64,000 nt of DNA from Phlebotomus papatasi. Its lineage: Eukaryota > Arthropoda > Insecta > Diptera > Psychodidae. This document shows, in pieces, positions 34,692-45,670 of the stretch. Every line of letters begins with the position of its first letter. Position 1 is the stretch's first letter. Position numbers and translations under genes: made by a program. Below the pieces are notes generated by a model that searched no databases, was not told where the DNA came from, and saw nothing but the letters and a program-made list of their open reading frames with translations. The stretch is from contig NC_077222.1 of assembly GCF_024763615.1 (NCBI RefSeq), positions 50,096,001-50,160,000 on the forward strand, written 5' to 3'.

Positions 34692-34803
34692 ATGGTGACT
34701 ATACACTAGACAAATTTATGTCCATATTAAAGAGTTTTTCCTACACAAGCGTAGGTAATTTGCTTCAATATGGACATAAATTTCTCTAGTGTGTGGAGGC
34801 CAT
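34692..34803. mobile_element. 112 bp palindromic element, copy 2
   Basis: Shares the loop region CCTACACAAGCGTAGG and the right arm with copy 1. The left arm has drifted (ATGGTGACTATACACTAGAC). Confidence 0.8.
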
Positions 34804-35887
34804 TTGACTATGACTGAGAGCCCAATAGCAATTTTAAATAAATAATACCTGTTGTCTCAGTCAGTAAATGCAATTTTTATGGTGCTACTCTGGAGTGACT
34901 CTTAAACGGCTTAAACGTAGTTAGAGGGTTAAGAATATACTGTATTTTCTCTTCAAAATAGCGATTAATATTTTACTGGTCAAGCATGATGATAAAAAGG
35001 TCTTAAATCTTTTTTATCATCAACCTTTTTATCAGTCTAGTTTAATTTCGAATGATTTGAAAATTAAAAAATTAATTCTTGAGAAGCTATACTAATATAA
35101 ATAAAGATAAAAAAAACTTTTTTTTTAAACTTTGAAAAACTCACGCCACCCTTTGATTTGAAAATTCTTACCAAGAAGAATAGAATTATTTTATAATATA
35201 TAAATAACGGTACTTTTTAGGCTATTGGTGTCTAAAATTTGTAAATGACTCAAGGATAATTTTCCTAACACAAACTGTATCCCTAAATCTTTATTTTCGT
35301 GATTTTTTTTAGATTTTTTTCTTGAGTTCTTGAATTTCTCCACAAAAAATTAGGCTAGACCAGAGTTACTGAAGGTCATAGACTTAGAGTACGTACCGCA
35401 ATCCAGATTGAAAAAATTTGAATAAGTTCAGACTTAAAAATAATCTCATTTACTTAGAATTTTTTTCTTATTTTATTTACTATTGTATTTCCTTCTTTTC
35501 TAAAATGGATTTTAATCCGATTTTCTTTGTCCACTTTAGGTGTTTTGAAATTACATCTCTAACTAAGAGATGTATCTTCAATGTACAATGTGCATAATCA
35601 TGTTTGTGTCGATCTTAAATTTCAAACATTGCTAAACATTCTTTAGATTTTTAAAAATAATGACTTTTTTATATTCCTCTTTCTTGAAAATATAAATGGA
35701 CAAAATTAAATATCTTGATTCAAAAACATTACAATTGTATAATTGACAAAATGTTTATGTTGACGTACGGAACAATATAAATTTTGTGCAATCTTTTATC
35801 GAAAACAAGCTCTAATTGACTCACCTAGGATAGAACGGCCTAATTCAGAACCTGTTCTAAATAGAAATCTTCATAATTCCTAATGGG
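34804..35887. other. Intergenic AT-rich DNA
   Basis: A short local inverted repeat (AAAAAGGT..TTAAATC and GATAAAAAG) lies near 34990-35035. Otherwise I see nothing to annotate. Confidence 0.5.
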
Positions 35888-36106
35888 TAGGGGAAAGTAC
35901 TCTCCCTTCGAGCGTTCATGCCTTCGAATAATGTGAATTTTCTTTTAGTTTTCCTAATAGACTTACACATTTCCATTAAATATTAGTTGGCTTATCATCA
36001 ATTGTTGATAATTCCGTGATAATTTAGTGTAAATCTCTTACGAAAAACAAAAGAAATTCACATTATTCGAAGGCATGAACGTTCGAAGGGAGAGCACTTT
36101 CCCTTA
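35888..36106. mobile_element. Palindromic MITE, TAGGGGAAAGTACTC type
   Basis: About 219 bp with ends TAGGGGAAAGTACTCTCCCT and AGGGAGAGCACTTTCCCTTA. The inner arm GCCTTCGAATAATGTGAATT is also inverted. The outer bases resemble family E, but the interior differs. Confidence 0.8.
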
Positions 36107-36138
36107 TGCAAAATTTTCCTTATTAAATACAGATTGGT

Positions 36139-36486
36139 AGGGTAACTGTGCCAAATTTCGGCATAGTTGCGTGCAAGCGCCAAAGTCTCAAGTTTGAAAT
36201 ATAATATTTTTAATACAAATTGATTTTTTTATTCCTTCTTCTTAAGGAGTGTTTCTTGGAACCTTATAGGCAGTTTATCGTCCTTATTTCACTCAAATCA
36301 TTCTTATTCCATTTTAAAATGAATAAAAATTTGGTGGCCTATTTCGGCCACCTTCATTCTTATAGTTTCTTGCCTTCCCAGAATTTTTCCTGTGTCTTTT
36401 TTACATTATCTCATTTGTCAAAGCGACATTTTTGTTATTATTTTTGCATTGTTTGATCTCTAGAATATGCAAAAACTAAAAATTCT
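36139..36486 (+). mobile_element. MITE family A, copy 5, 3'-truncated
   Basis: Starts AGGGTAACTGTGCCAAATTT and follows the family to AAAAACTAAAAATTCTT, where the last 80 or so bases and the right terminal repeat are missing. Confidence 0.8.
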
Positions 36487-37749
36487 TACTCTATTGGTAA
36501 GTTTCAACAGAAATGAAACCACTTGGAGTAGGTTCTCAATTAAGCTATTCCACCCTATTGAAGTTTAAGAAATAATATCTATTTAAAAAGGAATAATTGT
36601 GCGCATTTCTTTATTTTAAAAATATTCAGTGATAATATTTGTTTTGCACAGAACAAGATTTCAGCTTCTTTTCAAAGCTCAATATCTATCTTAAAAGCTC
36701 ACGACAAACACCAAAAAATCAACCCCAATAATTTATTACAAATTAACGAGCTTTCAGCTTTCAAATTTAAGACAGTTTCTAAGGCTCTCTGCAGAAGAAG
36801 TTCTCTTAAACGAATTGCAAAGAGTCCACAAAAATGACAAAATATATAATTGACAGAACAAAAAAAATTAGCAGAGAAAATTATTAAATTTATAATAAAA
36901 AAAAGATTGTAGAGATGAAAAAGAGAGGTATAATAGAATAAATATTTAAACAGAGAATGAAGAAACTATATTACACGAAAATAATGAAAATACTTATTAA
37001 AGAAAAAATAGAGGAAATAAACTTTAAAATAAACACGTTCGACCAAGTAAAATTTCATATATTGTAGCAAAGTATATTTTTTAAATATTTGAAGAAGAGA
37101 AAAAAAACAACCCAAGTACAGCACAAGAACCGTTTAATTATTTTGTCTTTGTAATGATGATACAACATCAACGTCATTAACAATGAATTTATACACCTGT
37201 AAATTTATCTTCGAATAATCACAATAGTGTTTATTTTTTCATTAGGGAATTTCATTGAAAATTTTGAGGATTAATAGTGAAAACGGGAGGAGAATTTCTA
37301 GTCAAGCAGGAAAAAAAATGTTACAATTCAAATCCAAAAGTAAATTATATGAACAAAAAATACAATAAAATTTAATACTATATTATCTTAAAGAAAAAAA
37401 ATATATTGAGAAGAGATGAAAGTTTATATTAAGCCATCACTGAGAGAAAAGCTACCTTGGATGTCCATTAGATAGTGAATCAAATATGATCGACAAACGT
37501 TCTCGGTTAAATTCGGAAATGATCGTCTGTTACGAATTACTGTCAAACTATTTAAATTTGACACTAAAGGACGTTGGACATTGTGCTAAATCTCTTTGAG
37601 TGAAAATTATTAAATCCAGAGATGTAGACTTTCTTCTTTGAGAATTTAAATTTAAATAAAAAAAAAGAAATTGTTACATTAACAAAAGGAAGAAAAAATA
37701 ATTTTGTTGACCGAGAGCAAAAAAAAAAGAGTCTCAAAATAAAAATATT
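36487..37749. other. Intergenic AT-rich DNA and 3' flank of the GMC gene
   Basis: Very AT-rich with poly-A runs. On the minus strand, candidate polyadenylation words (TTTATT) occur close to the stop of the GMC gene. Nothing else is supported. Confidence 0.5.
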
Positions 37750-39627
37750 TTAGAAACTTTCTGAGTCATTTTCACTTTTCTCACTAGTGATATATTTGTC
37801 CAGGATCATGTGGCTGGCCCTTTCGGCTATGGCAGCAATCACAGAGTTGGGAAATGCAGAGAGGGGATTGACGAAGATACTGCCGTCGATGACCCGAAGC
37901 TTCCGTACACCCTTCACTCTTAGTTGATTGTCCAGGACCCGACCAATGGCACATGTCCCACTGGGATGGTGTCCAGAGACGGATAGTGTTCGTATAGCGC
38001 ATTCCAAGTACTCATCCGTGGGCATAGAAGCTTCAGAAAGGGTAACATGCCTGCATTGTTTGAGTTTTGGCCAGTGAATTTTGGCGCCAATTTTCTGAAA
38101 CACCTTCGACTGGACAATTTGCATTCCCAGCTTCAGAGCATCGCGAATGCACTGGACATCGGAGATATTGGCCAGGAAATTGGGATTAATCATTGGGGTT
38201 TTCGTGATTGAATTCCCCCTGAGTCCAATAGAGCCTCGACTTTGGGGAAAATGACAAGTTCCAATGAGGACAAATCCCTCTTGGGTGTCATTTGCATTGA
38301 GCGGAAAGAGAGCATTGAAAGTCTCCATGTCATAGTTAGAAATCACCCTCAGTGCTGCCTCATCAGCTGATCCAATCCCAAAGATGAAGAGACTATGTGG
38401 AGCTTGTTTTTCTCTGACCATTCCAATGATTGCAGCATTGGAGAAAATCCCCGTGCCATGGAGAAAGTACCTCATGGCATTTTTGAGACTTAGAACTTTT
38501 TCTTTGGTCACTGACAGACTCTCATTGATGGACACGTAAATGGGAGTTGTGAGATGATCAAAGAGATTTTTTCCCACATGCGGAGCATCGTGAACAACAT
38601 CAATATTGAATTGTTGCAATTCCCTCTGATCTCCAATTCCCGAAACCATCAAAATGTGCGGCGTCTGTATAGATCCAGCACTCAAAATCACTTCCTTCCT
38701 CACCCGAACAACTTTCTGACCAGATTCCATCTGGATTTTCACCCCAATTGCCCTCTTTTTCCCATCAAAGACAACCTTTTGCACCTGAGTATTCATCATA
38801 AGGTGAAACCTTGGCCTTCGGAGACTTGGATAGAGATATTCATCGAAAGATGACCATCTCCTGCCATTTTTTGTGGTATACTCAGCCAGACGGAATGTGA
38901 AATTTGAGTTACTCCGAGAATTCAGGTCAATTGTGGCCTTACTCACCACATGGGACAATTTACTGGATTCTGTGTCGATGAATGTCTTGTAGAATCTTCT
39001 CGAATTCCAAAATCTTTCATGACACCTCACACCACTCCGATAGAGCTTCAGCAGATAGCACTTGAGGGACTCATATCCCCAATTCTTCCCACCCACCTCC
39101 ATCCACTTGTCCAATTCCTCAGGCACTGCCTCCGTGTGAAGCATATAATTCAACTGACCAGAACCACCCAAACCCTTTCCCCGTGGATAGCACATTCTCT
39201 TCCCATGCAATCCCCTGGCCACATTCTCCTGTGGCACTGTCTTAAAAGCCCAGTCCACAGAACTTCCCTGAAGCAGAGTAGCTGCCAGCGGAATAGTTGA
39301 GAGCCATCCAAATTGCCCACCAGCTTCCACAAGAAGCACAGAAAAATTGCTATGCAGAGCAATTTCGTGCGCCACAATAATTCCCGCTGTTCCACCACCC
39401 ACCACGATAAAATCATACTCCTCACGGAATGCCCTCCTGTTCCGGATGTACGTAGTACTGTACAAATATCCCGCCCAGATGGCAAGAAGCAAAATGGCAC
39501 AGGAAAGAATCACTAAATTCCTCATTGAGGCTACTTCGTGGGAAAAACAGAGCAACACTGGATGTGGGTGAGAAAAGCAGGAAGAGATTGAAGAGTACAT
39601 TTTTACGGGCGAAAATGCTTCTCTCAC
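37750..39627 (-). CDS. GMC-family FAD-dependent oxidoreductase
   Basis: A glucose-methanol-choline oxidoreductase that oxidises an alcohol or sugar using FAD; the substrate cannot be read from sequence. It is a single intronless frame of 625 residues, at the upper end for insect members. Signatures in order are: hydrophobic anchor at residues 38-57; FAD-binding DFIVVGGGTAG at 72-82; LLVEAGG about 20 residues later; and the GMC signature near GKGLGGSGQLNYML. The catalytic His is 554 (HHPSGTCAIG), and the partner Asn is 594 (FPNSVIAAIAERA). Met1, Met10 and Met35 are all possible starts; Met35 puts the anchor at the N-terminus and gives 591 residues. The anchor suggests a membrane or luminal enzyme. 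The GQLNYML signature differs from the MNYM of glucose dehydrogenases, and a ninaG-like role in chromophore modification is one possibility, weakly held. Confidence 0.9.
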   Translation of the reverse strand: MREAFSPVKMYSSISSCFSHPHPVLLCFSHEVASMRNLVILSCAILLLAIWAGYLYSTTYIRNRRAFREEYDFIVVGGGTAGIIVAHEIALHSNFSVLLVEAGGQFGWLSTIPLAATLLQGSSVDWAFKTVPQENVARGLHGKRMCYPRGKGLGGSGQLNYMLHTEAVPEELDKWMEVGGKNWGYESLKCYLLKLYRSGVRCHERFWNSRRFYKTFIDTESSKLSHVVSKATIDLNSRSNSNFTFRLAEYTTKNGRRWSSFDEYLYPSLRRPRFHLMMNTQVQKVVFDGKKRAIGVKIQMESGQKVVRVRKEVILSAGSIQTPHILMVSGIGDQRELQQFNIDVVHDAPHVGKNLFDHLTTPIYVSINESLSVTKEKVLSLKNAMRYFLHGTGIFSNAAIIGMVREKQAPHSLFIFGIGSADEAALRVISNYDMETFNALFPLNANDTQEGFVLIGTCHFPQSRGSIGLRGNSITKTPMINPNFLANISDVQCIRDALKLGMQIVQSKVFQKIGAKIHWPKLKQCRHVTLSEASMPTDEYLECAIRTLSVSGHHPSGTCAIGRVLDNQLRVKGVRKLRVIDGSIFVNPLSAFPNSVIAAIAERASHMILDKYITSEKSENDSESF

Positions 39628-39640
39628 AGGGGCTGATCAT

Positions 39641-40260
39641 TAAGAAAATTCTAACGCCTTCAGGTAATTATAGAACGTAAAAAAAAATCTGGGCAGAGTT
39701 TTGTTTAATTTTTGCAGCCAGTAAAAAAATGTAAATGTTTAGTCCATTTAGTCAGTTTATAAAACCTAAATATTTATATAGAAACAAGTCAGAATTATAC
39801 AATCTAAAATGTTTCGTAGGGAAATTCACTTCTTTTTTCCTTTGTTGAAAAGACTGACAACATTTTAATTTACTGCCAAGTTTTAGAAAATAGAAACCAA
39901 TAAAAACAAAACAAGAATAAACATTTCGTCAGTTGGATCCGCAATTGTCGTAACTTACTCATAAAATCATCAGTAGTTTTTGTATAATGTGTGTATTTCC
40001 ATGTTGTTAGTAGAAGTGCTGATGAGGCGATGAGGAAGATACGACAAGTGCTGATCCAACTGAAGATTGATTAACAGAAAATTAGAAAATTTACCTATAA
40101 ACAAATCAAACGTATCAATAAATAACTCACGATCAGTAAAACATTAAATTTTGATCAGCAAAAAACCAAATTCGGTCAGTAAAAAAAATAAATAATTAAA
40201 TCAAATTGGAAAATGCTATGGGGCCAATCCATCTCAAGACGACCGAAAAAATCGCAAATC
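39641..40260. other. Upstream region of the GMC gene
   Basis: A hairpin with GTCAGTTGGATC and GATCCAACTGA arms spans about 39928-40062. No TATA box or initiator could be assigned with confidence. Confidence 0.45.
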
Positions 40261-40325
40261 GGGGGTTCATGGTCTCAGATGTTTCTGAATTTTACATATG
40301 TTAAAATATACGATAAAATAATATA

Positions 40326-41287
40326 GGGGAAAGTCGTCTGCCTTTAAATGCAGCAGCCTTCAAATGTTGCAATTTTTTCGTTGTTCTCAAAAGTATAAAT
40401 TATATTCTATTAACTATTAGGTAGCTATCCATCATCCTCACAAATCATCAAAAAATGGAGAGCCTAGCTCCTATTTCCTAGATGCTAGATAAAAAAAATG
40501 AAAATGAGCTCTAAACTGTAATTTTGATGTTCCACAAATCATGTGATTTTTCATAGTAAAAATCATTTTACAAATAAATCTTCCATTGTAACACATAGAA
40601 GGTTAATCAGGCTTAATATTTCTGTTAATACATTTTGGTTCAGATGACACAATTTTTGTGGGTGGCAAAAATTTGCAAATATCACCCTGCAGCAGCCTTT
40701 AAATGCTAATGTCGCGTGCCTTTAAATCCTATCTTTCCATACATCAAAACATGTGAAATCGAACTCCTACTTTTCTCTGACGAACGTCATACAAATACTT
40801 ATAACCCGCTATCTTGCTCCGGCCGGGATGTTTCAAGTTGACAATTGTCAACTTCAATGGCTTTTTCTTCCAAATTTTCAAGTGCAAAACAGTGCTTCAG
40901 AAAAATGTGAAGAAAAGTTATTGTTTAATGTCTTTTGACTGCAGTGATGATTTTAGTGAGTGCGTTAGGCTTCAATCTAATCATTTATAGCCCATTTAGT
41001 TTTATTGATTCAATATTCTCAGTGAAAAAAAAACATTTAAAGGCAGCTGCCTCGCGTTTGAAGGCAGACTATGCCAGCTGCCTTCATACAAATCGACATC
41101 ACTTTTTTTAATTTCCTCAGAAGGAAAAACTGAGGACTTGCGAGTGCTAAATGAGGTAATCATATATGCCGAATGAACAAGAGAATTTTTTGGTGTAGTA
41201 GAAAATAAAATCCATTTTGTGGATTCTTCAGAAAAAAATCTTAAATTTAGAACTCCATTTTTCGTTTGAAGGCAGACGACTTTCCCC
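40326..41287 (+). mobile_element. MITE family E, copy 3 (uninterrupted)
   Basis: 962 bp, flanked by TA at 40324-40325 and 41288-41289. It shows the undisturbed centre of the family and so proves that copy 1 is interrupted. Confidence 0.87.
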
Positions 41288-42644
41288 TACCCCTATTTTT
41301 TTCGCCAAAAAAAAATCCTGGCCGGAGATACATGGCGCCAAAGATGGCGTCTCGCGCTTCATTCGTCAATTGAGATTTTTGGAAAATATTTCAAAATGCT
41401 CTATCTCGCGAACGGGCTGAGATTTCTTCTTACTCTTTTTTTATTAGAAAGATAATTTTATACTTTTTAAAATGATATACTAATTTTCGCATTATCTGCT
41501 GAAGTTTTTTTTTTGTAAAGGTCTTTTGATTTTTTTTTAAATAAATTAAAAATTATTATTTCTCAAAAACCCCATTCTCAACAATTTTCATTTTTTTACT
41601 GTTGATCAGTAACATTGAGTACTACATTCTCTGAAAAGGCGAGCTTCCATTTTTGCGCTTATTTTTTTTAAATATTCAAAATTTGATAGCATTTTCAAAA
41701 AAGAAAAAATACCAGTTAAACTCAAAATTTTGAGTTCAACTTTTCAGGGAATACAGTACTCCACTACTTATAAACAGTTAAAAAATCAAAAATTTTCTAT
41801 CTCCCGTTTTTGAAAAAAAATTTTTTTTTTGATTTTCAAATAAAAATGCCTTTTATTGACAAATTTACAACTTTAAGATACATTTAACACACGTGTCAAA
41901 ATGTTGATTTTTTTTAACCTAGAATTAGTTTCTTTTTATTTTTCAAAAAAAATCCAAAAATTATCGAAACTATTATTTTTGAGAAACTTAAAGAAAACAA
42001 AAAAACATAATTAGTACATTTATTAAATATTATTTAAAGCTTTATTTTTGTCAATAAAAGGCATTTTTATTTGAAAATCAAAAAATAATAATTTTTTCAA
42101 AAACGGGAGATCGAAAAATTTTGATTTTTTAATTGTTTATAAGTATTGTGGAGTACTGTACTCCCTGAAAAATTGAACTCGAAATTTTGAGTTTAACTGG
42201 TATTTTTTTCTTTTTTGAAAATGTTGTAAAATTTGAATATTTAAAAAAAAAAAAAGCGCAAAAGTGGAAGCTCGCCTTTTCAGAGAATGTAGTACTCTTA
42301 CTGTTACTGATCAACGGTAAAAAAATAAAAATGTTTGAGAATGGGATTTTTGAGAAAAATAAATTTTTAAATTTTTTCAAAAATAATCAAAAGACCGTTA
42401 CAAAAAAAACTTGAGTAGATAATACGAAAACTAGTATATCGTTTTAAAAAGTATAAAATTATCTTTCAAATAAAACAAAGAGTAAGAAGAAATCTCAACC
42501 CGTTCGCGAGATAGAGCATTTTAAAATATTTGCCAAAAATCTCATTTGACGAATGAAGCGCGAGACGCCATCTTTTTGACGCCATGTATCTCTGGCCAGA
42601 AATTTTTTTTGGGCGAAAAAAAATAACGATATATTATTTGATCC

Positions 42645-42733
42645 TGTATTTATTGTATAGTCCTACATGTTACTTTCTGTATCCTGGGCATGAACCAATA
42701 AACTTATTATTATTATTATTATTATTATTTTAA
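42645..42733 (+). mobile_element. 3' end of a retroposon with (ATT)n tail
   Basis: TTCTGTATCCTGGGCATGAA followed by CCAATAAACTT and about eight ATT units. The sequence interrupts the arm of the large hairpin. It looks like the 5'-truncated tail of a LINE or SINE; no coding part remains. Confidence 0.6.
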
Positions 42734-42735
42734 TA

Positions 42736-43010
42736 CAGTGCCCGCTTTCTAATCCGGATGATTGGGAGACGTCTCGCAAATATAATACAAGTTTTTTTTG
42801 TAGAATTAGAATAAAAGTCATAAAAAAAGATTAAAAAGACATAATTAGAGAATGCTATGCTATTGTACTTCATTTATTAAACAAAAACATCACAGGATAA
42901 TTCATTTTCATTACTGAACACACATGCATACGTGACCTCAAAATTATTTTAAATGTAACCGTCGATAACTCGTCCGGATTACGGCGATCCGGATTAGAGA
43001 GCGGGCACTG
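42736..43010. mobile_element. 275 bp MITE, CAGTGCCCGC ends
   Basis: Terminal repeats CAGTGCCCGCTTTCTAATCC and GGATTAGAGAGCGGGCACTG, flanked by TA. CAGTG at the tips and a TA target fit the Tc1/mariner superfamily. Confidence 0.85.
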
Positions 43011-43046
43011 TATATGCAAAATTCAAAAACATCTGAGACCACTCAT

Positions 43047-43376
43047 TCTTAAGGAGTGTTTCTTGGAACCTTGTAGACAGTTTATCGTCTTTATTATCTC
43101 TTAAAGCATTATTAATACATTTTAAAATGAAGAAAAAATATAGACATAGCTTTGGTGCCCCATTTCAGCCACCTTCATTCTCATAGTTTCTTGCCCTTCC
43201 GGAATTCTCCCAATGTCTTTTTCCTACATCATCTCGTTGGTCGAAGCGATATTTTTTTGATATATTTTGCAAATTATATAAACTCCAAAGTATGCAAAAC
43301 TAAAAATTCATAGAAATTCGTGGAACAAAAAAGTGGCCGGAATTGCAAGCTGGACGAAATTTGGTACACTTACCCT
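43047..43376 (+). mobile_element. MITE family A, copy 6, 5'-truncated
   Basis: Begins inside the family at TTAAGGAGTGTTTCTTGG and keeps the right end (GAAATTTGGTACACTTACCC). The missing left end abuts the end of the large foldback element. Confidence 0.8.
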
Positions 43377-43384
43377 AATAGTCT

Positions 43385-43610
43385 TTAACTCTTTCGCGTC
43401 CATAGGGTAATGTCATGACTCGGGGAAAAGTTTTTTTTGGGTATTTACATTAATTGAAATCTATCTGTTCGTGCACGACATCATAATAGAAGGATGTAAG
43501 ATTCTTGGCTCATTTTCTCAAGACTCCAGTTAGATTTCAATTAATGTAAATAGCCAAAAAGAAACTTTTTTCCCCGGGTCATATATGACCCTATGGACGC
43601 GAAAGAGTTA
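43385..43610. mobile_element. TTAA-ended palindromic element
   Basis: TTAACTCTTTCGCGTCCATA is inverted at the right end, and TTTACATTAATTGAAATCTA is inverted near the middle. About 226 bp. Confidence 0.8.
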
Positions 43611-43746
43611 AACTTGGAATACTTTACTGCGTAAAATGTTTTAATCCTATTTTTTTTAACACTTTTATTATCCGATTATAGCCTTTTTCATCAAATTATA
43701 ATTAGGCTATTCTACCCCAGCTTAAAAATACATTCCTTTTTGGGTA

Positions 43747-43933
43747 GGGGGAAGTGGGGCACCTTTGAAATTGGGATTTGTCACCTATTTTTAAATAAAA
43801 CTGAGCCTTCCGTGTCGTGATATAATTTAGCTGCACAAACATATTGAGACGCTAAATTACATTGTGGTATGGCTCAGTTCCACTTAAACATAGGTGAAAA
43901 ATCTCAAATTCAAAGGTTCCCTCTGCTTCCTCC
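43747..43933. mobile_element. MITE family B, copy 4
   Basis: 187 bp flanked by TA, from GGGGGAAGTGGGGCACCTTT to the diverged right end CCTCTGCTTCCTCC. It contains GATATAATTTAGCTGCACAA. Confidence 0.84.
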
Positions 43934-44153
43934 TATCCAAAGTCCCAAGTGAGGCGAAAGAGTTAAAGGATTTTCTGCTCAATAATGAAATAATACATTC
44001 CTTTAATAAATACATATTTTTTTCTTAAGTTTTTTCCATTAAAAATTTTGTCATTTAATAACTCTTTTTATTGTGAAAAGAATTACTTCAATTTATTTTA
44101 AGAACTTAGTCAAGATGTCAAATATTATTTCATGAGCAGTCAATCTGTAACCT

Positions 44154-44416
44154 TAATGGTGCTATTCCAACGAAAAATGGAAAGGATTTATTTCCTGGAC
44201 ATTTTTCAGCAATTTACTCTTTCTTAAGTGCTTCTGCATTATCGACTTTTATTTGTGTTGATTACTATTGCAATTGTTCATTGGTTTTGGAACACGACGA
44301 GGAACAAACAAAAAGAAAAGTCGATAATGCAGAAACACTTGAGAATAGTCATGTATTAAAAAAAATATTCAGGAAAAAGAATTCCCCTGTCCATTTTTCA
44401 TTGAAATAGCACCATA
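44154..44416. mobile_element. Palindromic element family F, copy 1
   Basis: AATGGTGCTATTCCAACGAA is inverted as TTGAAATAGCACCAT. The core GCTTCTGCATTATCGACTTTT also has an inverse on the right. A second copy is at 44822-45070. Confidence 0.75.
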
Positions 44417-44487
44417 AAACTGTAACAAAATTTGCACAATTTCTAGGAATTATACAATTTAAAAAATTATATATAAAATAAAATAAA

Positions 44488-44765
44488 CTAAGGCTGTCAA
44501 TGGGTCAAGTGATAGAGCACTCGCTCTATGATGCAAGTGTCCCGGGTTCGAATCGCCTTTAGGTTACCAGGATGTTTTCTGGCGTTAAAGGTGTTCGGAT
44601 TGCATCCAGTAAGCTTCACTGCACTTGATTTCCACGGGGCATGGGACTGACAACCTCATTCCGAATAAGAATAAAATAATAATGCATATCTAGAAATCCT
44701 CTTGTGGGAAGACCTAGTTTCTTCATGAAATGTTGTGCCAAAATTATTAATATTATTATTATTAT
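44488..44765 (+). mobile_element. tRNA-derived SINE with ATT tail
   Basis: The A-box-like TGGGTCAAGTGATAGAGCAC and the B box GGGTTCGAATCGC lie about 40 bp apart, as in a tRNA-type promoter. A tRNA-unrelated body of about 170 bp follows, then a TATTATTATTATT tail. TAAAATAAAATAAA flanks the unit at 44474-44487 and 44766-44779. Low-complexity flanks make the duplication slightly less certain. Confidence 0.82.
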
Positions 44766-44821
44766 TAAAATAAAATAAATGATAACGAATACGTTTGTAA
44801 AGGTAAAAAAATAAAACCTGC

Positions 44822-45070
44822 CTAATGGTGCTATTCTAATGAAAAAAGAAACATGTTTTTTTACGCATTTTACTGTTCTCAAATGCTTCTGCATTATCGA
44901 CTTTTCTTTGTGTTGGTTTCTGTCTCGATTATTTTCTCTATTTCGCGTTGTGTTCCAAAAGTACATAAAACAGTCGTGACAAGAACCAACACAAAGAAAA
45001 GTCGATCATGCAGAAACATGGCAACAGCCATGTACTAAAAAAAATGTACAGGAGGAACATTACCATTTTT
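44822..45070. mobile_element. Palindromic element family F, copy 2
   Basis: TAATGGTGCTATTCTAATGA on the left and a diverged right end. The core TGCTTCTGCATTATCGACTT and its inverse GTCGATCATGCAGAAACA match copy 1. Confidence 0.7.
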
Positions 45071-45670
45071 AATTTTTCACTACTATTGCGTTGGAAAATG
45101 TGTTCTAGACCTTTTTTTTATTTTCTGACCTTCAAAAAACAAGGTTAAATATCCAAAAAAATCATGATTTAAAATGGGAAGGGGACCAGAACGAAAAGTT
45201 CTGAAACCTAAAACAAATTTGGAATTGATTAAATAGGGGATACCGCGAAGGCTATAAGTAGCTATCTCAAACCGTTTGACCTCTAATTCTAAAACAACTG
45301 AACGAACGGACAACATGATCGTCGAAAAACTTAAAAATTTCGGTATTTCCTTCCACTTCAACTCTACTTTTCTAAAAATGCACTATAAACTTCTTTAAAA
45401 TTCTTAATGATCAGCCCTTTGGCTTTTCTCACTCTCGCAATATAATGTACTCCCGCCAAATCCAATTAAAAAGCCACACACTCCTCGCAGTCTGAATGGG
45501 CAAATGGAAGGTCTATTTACATCATTTCGTTCTTTTTTTTTCTATTTGCCTCATTTTCTCGCCTTCTAGCCAATATTTACGTCACGAATGAAAATCAAAC
45601 AATTGATCAGGAGGAATTTCAATCGACAGATAGAAATGTAATTTTCAGCAAATTGTACACAAACCATTAT

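Larger units (their letters stand above)
40261..43046. mobile_element. Large foldback element with nested inserts
   Basis: The left arm includes GGTCTCAGATGTTTCTGAAT (about 40270) and 41300-41900. The right arm is its inverse at about 41840-42640 and 43015-43046. The centre forms a near-continuous 1.3 kb hairpin; GGCGCCAAAGATGGCGTCTC at 41332 pairs with the region near 42570. Inserts are a family E copy in the left arm, and an ATT-tailed retroposon fragment plus a 275 bp MITE in the right arm. Confidence 0.72.

Noticed and set aside
42129..42414. Lysine/phenylalanine-rich frames on both strands
   Set aside because: Both lie in the poly-A and poly-T arms of the large hairpin and simply translate homopolymers.
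45083..45361. A 92-codon minus-strand gene
   Set aside because: No conserved features, no start context of note, and placement between repeats suggests a chance frame.
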